Of a stretch of 64,000 bases of DNA, positions 26,139 to 33,647 are shown piece by piece (the first letter of the stretch is position 1; each line of letters starts with the position of its first letter). The stretch lies in the NCBI GenBank assembly GCA_964606505.1, contig CAZSGM010000001.1:257129-321128 (forward strand), read 5' to 3'. A model generated the notes under the pieces. It searched no databases, was not told where the DNA came from, and saw only the letters and a list, made by a program, of their open reading frames with translations. The DNA comes from CAKVOD01 sp964606505 (GTDB lineage Bacteria > Bacillota > Clostridia > Christensenellales > UBA1242). The position numbers and the translations under genes were made by a program.

Positions 26139-27056
26139 ATGAGTAAAATCGTTTTGATTGGCTGCGGCAATGTCGGAATGGCTTACGCCTATGCGCTGCT
26201 TGCGAGCGGTGCGAATGTTGACGAACTCGCGCTGATTGACGTGAACGAGTTGTACGCCGAGGGACAGGCGCAAGACCTTAACGACGCGGTGCCGTATTGT
26301 GAGACTGCGACGCACGTTTTTGCGGGAAGTTATGCGGACTGCGACGACGCCGACTTGGTCGTTATTTGCGCGGGACGCAACCAAGAAAAAGGCGAGTCGC
26401 GCCAAAAACTAATTGACAAGAACTATGGCGTGTTTGACGACATTATCGGGAAGATTAAGGCAACCGCTTTTGACGGTATTTACCTTGTTGCGACTAACCC
26501 GCTCGATGTGATGACGACGATTGCGCAAAAGTTGTCGGGCGTCGAACATTCTAAGGTTATCGGCAGTGGGACGGTTTTGGATACTGCGCGCCTTAAGTTT
26601 TATGTCGGCAGGAAGATTAATGTTAACCCGCGCCACGTGCACGCTTACGTTATTGGCGAGCACGGCGACAGCGAGTTTGTCGCGTGGGATAACGCACTCG
26701 TCGCAATGAACAAGGCGGAGTTTTATCTTGAAGCTGAGGAAATGCAGGAGATTGAAGAGAAGGTTAGGAAGAGCGCCTACGAAATCATTGACAAAAAGGG
26801 CTACACGTGTTATGGAATTGGAATGAGTCTTGTTAAAATCACAAACGCGATTTTGCACGACTCGCACGAGGTGCTTACAGTTTCCGCGTACGATGAGGAG
26901 AGCGGGGTTTATTACTCGCGCCCTTGCGTCGTCTCAAGAAACGGCATTCAAGAAATCGTTGACTTGCAGTTAATTAAGTCGGATAAACAAAAACTTGAAC
27001 ACTCAATAAATGAAATAAAACAAAGTTACGACAATATTCCAAATCACAAAAACTAA
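26139..27056 (+). CDS. ldh: L-lactate dehydrogenase
   Basis: NAD-dependent reduction of pyruvate to L-lactate, regenerating NAD in fermentation. 305 residues of the LDH/MDH family: dinucleotide-binding GCGNVG (about 8-13), ICAGRNQEKGESR where the Gln is the LDH-type specificity residue (malate dehydrogenases have Arg there), ATNPLDV, GSGTVLDTARL, and GEHGDSEF with the catalytic His at about 175. Start ATG 26139 follows GGGAGGTG. Monocistronic with its own promoter. GLUG copy 2 follows about 210 bp downstream and is functionally unrelated. Confidence 0.9.
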   Translation: MSKIVLIGCGNVGMAYAYALLASGANVDELALIDVNELYAEGQAQDLNDAVPYCETATHVFAGSYADCDDADLVVICAGRNQEKGESRQKLIDKNYGVFDDIIGKIKATAFDGIYLVATNPLDVMTTIAQKLSGVEHSKVIGSGTVLDTARLKFYVGRKINVNPRHVHAYVIGEHGDSEFVAWDNALVAMNKAEFYLEAEEMQEIEEKVRKSAYEIIDKKGYTCYGIGMSLVKITNAILHDSHEVLTVSAYDEESGVYYSRPCVVSRNGIQEIVDLQLIKSDKQKLEHSINEIKQSYDNIPNHKN

Positions 27057-27266
27057 CATTTTTAATGCGTAAATTTCTATATTACAAAACCAGATAAAAA
27101 GAAAACAATCTTTAATAAAGCAAACCGCGCAAGGGGTGCAGCGGAAAAAATTTTAATTGAAAATGTTAAAAACGTGGTTAATTGCACATACTTAGTGAGA
27201 TAAAACGCACTTATTTTAATTAAAAGAAAGTGTAAAATAATTATTTTTTTCAGGGAAGAAATGCTA

Positions 27267-29579
27267 ATGAAAAATATGAAAAAGCTGGGGGGGGGGGGGT
27301 ATTTAGTTGCTAAAAATAGCAGCTATACCACCGAAAATGATAAGGGTACCTACAAAAATGTACAGGATAACTCCCAATTTTTGCAACAATCGCAAAATTG
27401 CGAATATGCACAAAATAATAATAATTTTTCAAAAACATCGACTCAAAATAATGTAGAATTACATTGCACTAATTTATTTAAAAATGTTAAAAGTAAAAGT
27501 TTTACTCATTTTAAAAATAGTTATAACAATGTAAGTCATAAAAATAATATAAGTTACAAAAATAATATAAAGGCATATTCCGCTACGACAAAAGTTTGTT
27601 TGTGGCTTTTCTTGCTTGTAGCATGCCTCGCGGTTACAATTGGTTTTGGTTGCGTTGGCGGAAGTAGTGGGAACGGCAGTTTAAAAGTTGCGCCCGAAAT
27701 TGAGACTGCCACTGCGGCAGGTTCAAGTTGGAGCGGCAGCGGAACATCGGGTTCTCCCTATTTGATAAGCAACGAGGCGGAGTTGACCGCGCTGGCTACT
27801 GCGTGCAACTCAGGCACAGCGTATTCGGGAACATACTTTAAACTAACTCAAGATATTTCAATAACATCTACAAACTGGGCGCCAATCGGATTTGACGAAA
27901 GTTCGGCGGGTACGCCTACAAATGTTTTTTCGGGGATTTTTGACGGCGCGGAACACACAATTACAATAAACAACACTTACGCTAAAGAGTTTACTTTAAC
28001 CAATTCTGGTTATGCGTACTGGGGTGGATTGTTTGGCTTCGTTCAAAATGGACGAGTGTTAAATGTTAATGTGAAGTTTAATCTTGGCGAAAATTATATG
28101 TTTAATCAAACAGAGTCGTACAAATATGGTAATTGCGAAACTATGTATGGCGGAATTGTTGGAGGTTGCCAGTCAACAGATAGTGAAAATCCCATTATTC
28201 AAAATTGCAGCATTTCAAGCGAAAGTAATTCCGAAATTAAAGTAACTTGTAAAATTGATAGAGTGGTTTCTTTTGGTGGAATAGTAGGTGGTGTCATTGG
28301 GAATGGAATAATAGATAATTGCGCATTAAATGCTAGTTTAAATATTACGGGAAACGCTCTGAGGGAGGGGGGGATAGTTGGATATTCAGAGGGAAAGCTT
28401 ACTAATTGCAGCGTGAATGCAGACGTGAACACTTTTAGTAGGTCGGGCATAAGTTACGTGGACACCCTGCGTGGCGGCATTGCAGGCATGGCGAATGTAG
28501 TTGAAAATTGTACATTCGATGGCGGAAGTTTTAATTGCGATTTAGATAATGTCAATTTGTATGCGGCGGGTGCTATAGCTGGTATGGCAACTACAATTAA
28601 AAATTGTAAAGTTTTAAAAAGCGTTGATAATACCAAGAAAATAAAGATTCATATTGGCGTAGTAGCTGGCATGTCTACTTACGCAGGAGTTATAGCGGGA
28701 ACCTGTAATTATATTGAAAATTGCTACACTAATGCAAATATTGATTGCATTGTAGCAGAGGGTGATGATGCAGCTGCAGGAATAATTGCGGGGGCTGTAA
28801 CAACGGTAAAGAACTGTAAAGCCGATGTTTCTATAGCGACTTTCGGATCTTATCAATCTTTTGGGTATATTGCTGGATTAGCAACAACTGCAACATTAAA
28901 CGGTTCAACTGTAAATCCTAGCATAACAAACTGTTTTATACAAGCATCTACAACGGCTAGTCAGCCAAGTGATACTGCACTGGTTTGTTATTCTAAGGCT
29001 AGTAGGGCAACCCTCACTACCTACAACTGCGTATTTATAGGGGTTACGGGGCTAAAATTCACAAGCAGTATTGCGGCAACTGCGGGCGACAGTTACGGGT
29101 TATACGCCTCAAGTTCAGATGTTGCTGCGCTAAAGAAAACGACCACCTACGCGGGGACGGGCACAAACAATTATACTTGGAACTCCGCCGCGCCGTGGGA
29201 TTTCGAGAGCGCGTGGTTCATTGAAACTGAGAACGAAACCTACCCAACGTTGCAGTTTATGAGCCCGTGCACAGTTACAATAAATGTTACGACAAGCGCG
29301 GGTGCAGGCGGTGTTGTCGGAACGGATAAGTACATTCTCTACAAACTAAATAGCGCGGGCGCGGTCGTCAACCAGTTTGTCGTCAGCCACAATAGCGAAA
29401 TAGTTTTTTCGGCAAAGCGCGGCGAGAAAATAACGCTGCTAACAACCTACAGGTCGTATCTTTATTGGACGGTCGACGGCACGCAGGTTGATAAGTACCA
29501 GTTCACGCCGTCAGTTGATACTGAAATCAATATTTACATAGCCGCGCCTGCCGTCATCAACAACTCAATCGTGATTTAG
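27267..29579 (+). CDS. GLUG-repeat surface protein, copy 2 (poly-G phase-variable, ON)
   Basis: 770 residues from ATG 27267 (AGGGA about 10 nt upstream; ATG 27261 is also in frame but too close). MKNMKKLGGGGYLVAKNSSY contains the tract. An Asn/Lys-rich stretch then runs to about residue 108, followed by a hydrophobic segment CLWLFLLVACLAVTIGFGC (about 111-129) nearly identical to that of copy 3. GTSGSPYLISNEAELTALA follows, then about nine GLUG-type repeats (GGIVGYSEGKLTNCSV, GGIAGMANVVENCTF, GAIAGMATTIKNCKV and others). The conserved C-terminal domain has YILYKLNSAGAVVNQFVV and ends VINNSIVI. A probable secreted beta-helix adhesin. Codon composition shifts near 29030. With 13 G the frame is ON. 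Upstream promoter signals are weak (TAAAAT at 27233). Confidence 0.85.
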   Translation: MKNMKKLGGGGYLVAKNSSYTTENDKGTYKNVQDNSQFLQQSQNCEYAQNNNNFSKTSTQNNVELHCTNLFKNVKSKSFTHFKNSYNNVSHKNNISYKNNIKAYSATTKVCLWLFLLVACLAVTIGFGCVGGSSGNGSLKVAPEIETATAAGSSWSGSGTSGSPYLISNEAELTALATACNSGTAYSGTYFKLTQDISITSTNWAPIGFDESSAGTPTNVFSGIFDGAEHTITINNTYAKEFTLTNSGYAYWGGLFGFVQNGRVLNVNVKFNLGENYMFNQTESYKYGNCETMYGGIVGGCQSTDSENPIIQNCSISSESNSEIKVTCKIDRVVSFGGIVGGVIGNGIIDNCALNASLNITGNALREGGIVGYSEGKLTNCSVNADVNTFSRSGISYVDTLRGGIAGMANVVENCTFDGGSFNCDLDNVNLYAAGAIAGMATTIKNCKVLKSVDNTKKIKIHIGVVAGMSTYAGVIAGTCNYIENCYTNANIDCIVAEGDDAAAGIIAGAVTTVKNCKADVSIATFGSYQSFGYIAGLATTATLNGSTVNPSITNCFIQASTTASQPSDTALVCYSKASRATLTTYNCVFIGVTGLKFTSSIAATAGDSYGLYASSSDVAALKKTTTYAGTGTNNYTWNSAAPWDFESAWFIETENETYPTLQFMSPCTVTINVTTSAGAGGVVGTDKYILYKLNSAGAVVNQFVVSHNSEIVFSAKRGEKITLLTTYRSYLYWTVDGTQVDKYQFTPSVDTEINIYIAAPAVINNSIVI
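27287..27299 (+). repeat. Poly-G tract (13 G), phase switch of copy 2
   Basis: Thirteen consecutive G after CT of a Leu codon. 13 G gives LGGGGY and the open frame. One more G gives VFSC then stop; one fewer gives GI then stop. Confidence 0.95.
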
Positions 29580-29595
29580 GTTGACGCACAAAATT

Positions 29596-29625
29596 AGGAA
29601 GAAAAATTGCTTTCTTCCTTTTTTA
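29596..29625 (+). terminator. Terminator of GLUG copy 2
   Basis: AGGAAGAAA (29596-29604) and TTTCTTCCT (29611-29619) with a 6-nt loop, then TTTTTT. Confidence 0.85.
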
Positions 29626-29700
29626 TTATGATATTATATAAATGTTTTGACAGCGGCTGAATTAGTAAAAAAAATATAAAAATCAAGAATATAATGTTAA

Positions 29701-29960
29701 CGCATCTAAATACTGATTATGCTTATTAAAATACTGATTGCCCTACCTCAATAGTGTACTTACCCAAATAGCGTATCAAACCCCAAAATGATTATACCTA
29801 TAAAAATAATGAATATACACTGTTCTAGTAATGAATATGTATTATATAATTACTGATTGTATCTATAGTGAATATGTATTACCAAAATAATGATTATGTA
29901 CTGCTAAAATAGCGGCTGTATCTACCCAAATAGTGTTTATGCAGTGCTCAAATATCGTGC
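29701..29960 (+). repeat. Degenerate tandem array, period about 20-22 bp
   Basis: About twelve imperfect units of the type AAATACTGATTATG / AAAATAATGATTATGTA / CAAATAGTGTTTATGC follow each other. No two units are identical, which suggests an old, decaying array. Confidence 0.55.
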
Positions 29961-30028
29961 CCTTGCGGGCGATTGCAGAGTTTAACTAACCACAGCGGCG
30001 TATTCTATATATTTGCGGACGCGGACGC

Positions 30029-30057
30029 TTGCAAAGTTAGAAAATATGTGTTAAAAT
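30029..30057 (+). promoter_or_regulatory. recD2 promoter, giving a leaderless transcript
   Basis: TTGCAA (30029-30034), 17 bp, TAAAAT (30052-30057), with TGT immediately before the -10. The ATG at 30064 is seven bases after the -10, as for the yigZ-like gene. Confidence 0.7.
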
Positions 30058-30063
30058 ACTACT

Positions 30064-32319
30064 ATGATAATAAGCGGAACAATTAAAGGCGTCATTTTTC
30101 AAAACGAGGACAACGGCTACACCGTCCTAGTTTTGGACGCAAACGGTAGCGAGATAACCTGCGTAGGTACGTTGCCGAACGTCAACATCGGCGAAACCCT
30201 TGAACTTGACGGTGTGTACACAACAAACAAAAACTACGGCGAACAGTTTAAGTTCACGCACGCAAAGGTGTTGCAACCAAAGACAGAGAGCGGCATAGAA
30301 AAGTACCTGCAAAGCGGGCTAATCAAGGGCGTCGGCAAGGTAACGGCGAAAGCGATAGTTGCGAAATTTGGCAAGGACACGCTCGACATAATCGAGTTTA
30401 ACCCCAGCAGACTAACCGAAATTCGCGGGATAAGCGAGCAAAAGGCACTGCTAATCGCGGATAGTTATATTAATGTCAAGCGTATGCAAGACACGATTAT
30501 GTTCTTGCAGGAATACGAAATTACGCCGCGAATGGCAATCCGCATTTACGAAACTTACCACGATAAAACGATGGAAAAACTTAAAACCAACCCCTACTCG
30601 CTCGTCGAGGACGTGGATGGCATAGGTTTTTTGACCGCAGACAAAATCGCGAAAAAATTAGGTATTCCTTTTGATAGCGACTTTAGGTTGCGCGCGGGGC
30701 TGCTGCACGTACTCAAAGAGGGCGCGGACAAGGACGGGCACACGTATATGCCCGCGAGCGAGGTTTACGAAAGCGTCTCAAAAATTCTGAAAATCGACTT
30801 TGAGGACTTTGAGGAAAAACTCGAGAAAGTGTTGTTCCAAATGCAAATTGACGGCGCGATTAAACAAGAAAACATCTACGACTGCGACGTTTTGATGTTA
30901 ACAAAGTACTTTAACATTGAGAAAAACTCTGCCAAGAAAATCCTTTCGCTCCTCAATCAGTCGGCGACAAACATCGACTTTTCCGCCGAAATTGAGAGTT
31001 TTGAGCGCACAAACGACATTCAGTTGCACGCTCAGCAAAAACAAGCGGTGCAAATGGCACTCAACAACGGGCTTTGCGTCATAACTGGGGGACCGGGGAC
31101 GGGAAAAACAACAATTATCAAGTGCATACTCAGCCTAATGAACAATATGAAAAAGAACGCGCTGCTCCTCGCTCCGACGGGGCGCGCCGCAAAACGAATG
31201 AGCGAGAGTTGCGGTGTCGAGGCAAAAACCATCCACCGTGCGCTAGAAATTGACTTTACGCGCGCAGGCGACTGTTTTAAGTATAACGAATACAACAAAT
31301 TGACACACAACTGCATAATAGTTGACGAGGTCTCAATGGTAGATGTTTCGCTACTAAACGCGCTGCTGAAAGCGGTCAAACGCTCCTGCCAAGTCATCCT
31401 TGTCGGCGACAAAGACCAGCTGCCTAGCGTCGGCGCGGGGAATGTCCTCGGCGACATCCTGCAGTCGGGTTGCGTGCCGTTCGCGTGTCTAACTGAGATA
31501 TACAGGCAGGCAAAGGAAAGCCTGATTGTCCTCAACGCCCACGCGATAAATGAGGGCAAAATGCCGCACATCGACAACAAAAGCAAGGATTTCTTCTTTC
31601 AAGAAAAGAAAGAGCCGAGCGAAATGCTTGAGTGTATCAACGGGCTAGTTACCGAGCGTCTGCCTAAGTTTACAGGCGTTGCGCCCTCAAAAATTCAAGT
31701 GCTCGCGCCAATGAAAGTTGGCCTCTGCGGCGTCGAAAACCTAAATAAAGTGTTGCAGCAGTCAATTAATCCGCCCGCGCGCCACAAAAGTGAGTTGTTT
31801 ACTGAAAGGATGACCTTTAGGCTTAATGATAAGGTTATGCAGATTGTCAACAACTACGAACTCGAGTGGGTTAAGCAAGACCCCAACGGATACCTTGACC
31901 GCGGGACAGGCGTCTACAACGGCGACATCGGGACGGTTACATCGGTGGATTTTCACAAAGGCGAGGTTACCGTAACATTTGAGGACGGGCGCGTTTGCGA
32001 CTACGCGAAAAACGAACTCGTCAACCTCACGCTCGCCTACGCAATGACAATACACAAGAGCCAAGGCAGCGAGTTTGACGTCGTCGTCATCCCGATAATT
32101 GCGGGCACGGGCAAAATATTGACCCGAAACCTGCTCTATACCGCAGTTACGCGCGCGAAAAAATACGTCGTGCTTGTCGGAAACCGATTTTACCTAAGGC
32201 GTATGGTCGAAAACAACTACACCGCAAAGCGTTACTCCGCGCTCAGGTGGTTCTTAACACAGGGCGAGATGCTGTTCAAGGAAACTAGCATTGCGGATTT
32301 GGAGGACGAAATTGAGTAA
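30064..32319 (+). CDS. recD2: RecD2-type DNA helicase (SF1B)
   Basis: A 5'-3' DNA helicase implicated in repair and replication-fork processing, independent of RecBC. 751 residues. The N-terminal OB-like and helix-hairpin-helix region includes IKGVIFQNEDNGYTVL, GLIKGVGKVTAKAIV and DGIGFLTADKIA. Walker A GGPGTGKTT lies at about 342-350, then LLAPTGRAAKRM, Walker B-like CIIVDEVSMVD, GDKDQLPSVGAGNVL, LTEIYRQ, and near the C-terminus LAYAMTIHKSQGSEFD and LLYTAVTRAKKYVVLVG. The N-terminal long form marks RecD2, not RecBCD RecD. No ribosome site; probably leaderless. It overlaps the comF-like gene by 8 bp. Confidence 0.95.
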   Translation: MIISGTIKGVIFQNEDNGYTVLVLDANGSEITCVGTLPNVNIGETLELDGVYTTNKNYGEQFKFTHAKVLQPKTESGIEKYLQSGLIKGVGKVTAKAIVAKFGKDTLDIIEFNPSRLTEIRGISEQKALLIADSYINVKRMQDTIMFLQEYEITPRMAIRIYETYHDKTMEKLKTNPYSLVEDVDGIGFLTADKIAKKLGIPFDSDFRLRAGLLHVLKEGADKDGHTYMPASEVYESVSKILKIDFEDFEEKLEKVLFQMQIDGAIKQENIYDCDVLMLTKYFNIEKNSAKKILSLLNQSATNIDFSAEIESFERTNDIQLHAQQKQAVQMALNNGLCVITGGPGTGKTTIIKCILSLMNNMKKNALLLAPTGRAAKRMSESCGVEAKTIHRALEIDFTRAGDCFKYNEYNKLTHNCIIVDEVSMVDVSLLNALLKAVKRSCQVILVGDKDQLPSVGAGNVLGDILQSGCVPFACLTEIYRQAKESLIVLNAHAINEGKMPHIDNKSKDFFFQEKKEPSEMLECINGLVTERLPKFTGVAPSKIQVLAPMKVGLCGVENLNKVLQQSINPPARHKSELFTERMTFRLNDKVMQIVNNYELEWVKQDPNGYLDRGTGVYNGDIGTVTSVDFHKGEVTVTFEDGRVCDYAKNELVNLTLAYAMTIHKSQGSEFDVVVIPIIAGTGKILTRNLLYTAVTRAKKYVVLVGNRFYLRRMVENNYTAKRYSALRWFLTQGEMLFKETSIADLEDEIE

Positions 32320-33109
32320 GTTTGTCAAGTTTTGCAAAATGGGCGCAGAAAAACTGCTTGATTGGGTCTATCCCGAGGATATAAAGTGTTTTGGTTGCGG
32401 CAAGGATTTGAAGGTAAAGAATATCTACAACATTTGCGCCGATTGCAAGCCAAACTTTCCACTGAACGACGGCAGGGGTTGTGTCAAGTGCGGTGGTTAC
32501 GTGTTCGGTGGGTCGCAGTACTGCACGATGTGTAAGGGCAGAGAGCGGAGTTTCGAGAAAGCGCGCGCTCCGCTCGCGTACAGAGGGCTTGTTAAAAGGA
32601 TAATCCGCCGCTTTAAGTACGACGGGGAGAAGTTTTACTGCAGGTACTTTGCGCGCATAATCGCCGACGAGTATGCAAAGAGCGACTTTGACGTCGATGT
32701 AGTTGTTCCTGTTCCGATGACGGACAAAAGGGTTAAAGAGCGCGGTTACAATCACGCGGAACTGATTGCTAGGGAGTTTTGTAAAATTATGGACTTGCCG
32801 CTTGACGCCGAAACGCTGATACGTCTGCACGACACCGAGTCGCAAACGCGCAAAAATGCCAGCGAGAGGCGGCGCAACTTGGAGGGCGCGTTTAAGTTGA
32901 CGACGAAGAACGCATTTAAGGATAAAAACGTTTTGCTCATTGACGACGTTATGACGACGGGCGCAACCGCCCACGAGTGCGCCAAAACCCTCCGCGCTAA
33001 GAAAGTTTTTGTGCTGACCGTAGCGCACACTAAAATGCGACTTACAGCAATCGCCAGCCCATCCGCGGTTGAAAATAAGGTATATATAAGGAAACACACG
33101 CTCGTCTAG
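32312..33109 (+). CDS. comFC: ComF family protein (ComFC-like phosphoribosyltransferase)
   Basis: 265 residues. An N-terminal zinc ribbon (CFGCGKDL, ICADC, CVKCGGY, CTMCKG) is followed by a phosphoribosyltransferase-like domain with VVVPVPMT, RGYNHAELIA and the PRPP motif VLLIDDVMTTGAT. ComFC takes part in DNA uptake for transformation in competent bacteria, and homologues occur widely in non-competent ones. I prefer the TTG start at 32312, which has GGAGG (32300-32304) seven bases upstream and overlaps the recD2 end; the ATG at 32339 lacks one. Pairing with recD2 suggests a shared DNA-processing context. A terminator follows at 33360. Confidence 0.88.
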   Translation: MSKFVKFCKMGAEKLLDWVYPEDIKCFGCGKDLKVKNIYNICADCKPNFPLNDGRGCVKCGGYVFGGSQYCTMCKGRERSFEKARAPLAYRGLVKRIIRRFKYDGEKFYCRYFARIIADEYAKSDFDVDVVVPVPMTDKRVKERGYNHAELIAREFCKIMDLPLDAETLIRLHDTESQTRKNASERRRNLEGAFKLTTKNAFKDKNVLLIDDVMTTGATAHECAKTLRAKKVFVLTVAHTKMRLTAIASPSAVENKVYIRKHTLV

Positions 33110-33359
33110 CGGGGCGTGCGCTAGAGTGTAAAGTCGGCGGCGCGCGTGCTTTGTAAAATTTAATTAATTTAGTAAAAAGTGCTAAAAAATTCAACATTTA
33201 CAGGTGCGGCGCAGCGACAATCCGCTGTCTTGGTAACTTCTAAAGCGCATTTTAATTAAATTGAGTTTTAATTTTTATTGTCCCAAGAAAAATTAGTGTA
33301 CAACTTTGGCGCTTTATGGAGACTAGCGTCATAATTTGTTAATAGCGAACATCATTGAG

Positions 33360-33390
33360 GCGAAACCGCGAGAGACGGTTTCGCTTTTTA
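33360..33390 (+). terminator. Intrinsic terminator
   Basis: GCGAAACCG (33360-33368) and CGGTTTCGC (33376-33384) with a 7-nt loop, then TTTTT. Confidence 0.9.
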
Positions 33391-33416
33391 GTTTAGTTTA
33401 GTTTAGTTTAGTTTAG
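33387..33416 (+). repeat. (TTTAG)6 microsatellite
   Basis: Six perfect tandem TTTAG units, starting in the terminator T-run and ending in TTTT. Such short tandem repeats can change length by slippage. Confidence 0.9.
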
Positions 33417-33588
33417 TTTTGCGCCTTTGTGAGGGGTTGTTTGGTTGGATTGGCTTCAAATATGGCGTTTCGCAAATAAGATGTTTTGCAGCACACGGGG
33501 CAGTCTCGTGCAGGCGAGTGAGTCGCTAGCATGGGGGCGGTTTTGCCGAGTTTATTGGGGCAACTTACAAATATGGCGTTTAAATTAG

Positions 33589-33617
33589 TTGTTAAATTGC
33601 AAATAATTTGGTATAAT
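33589..33617 (+). promoter_or_regulatory. secA promoter
   Basis: TTGTTA (33589-33594), 17 bp, TATAAT (33612-33617), with TGG extended -10. The same -35/-10 pair occurs at 11376-11404. Confidence 0.85.
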
Positions 33618-33647
33618 ATACGCAAATTCTAAATCAATGAGGTTGAA

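Larger units (their letters stand above)
29580..30063. other. Intergenic region between GLUG copy 2 and recD2
   Basis: Holds the terminator of copy 2 (29596-29625), a decayed tandem array (29701-29960) and the recD2 promoter (30029-30057). No ORF is supported. Confidence 0.65.
33110..33647. other. Intergenic region between comF and secA
   Basis: Contains a strong terminator (33360-33390), a pentanucleotide microsatellite right after it (33387-33416), and the secA promoter (33589-33617). No ORF is supported. Confidence 0.65.
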
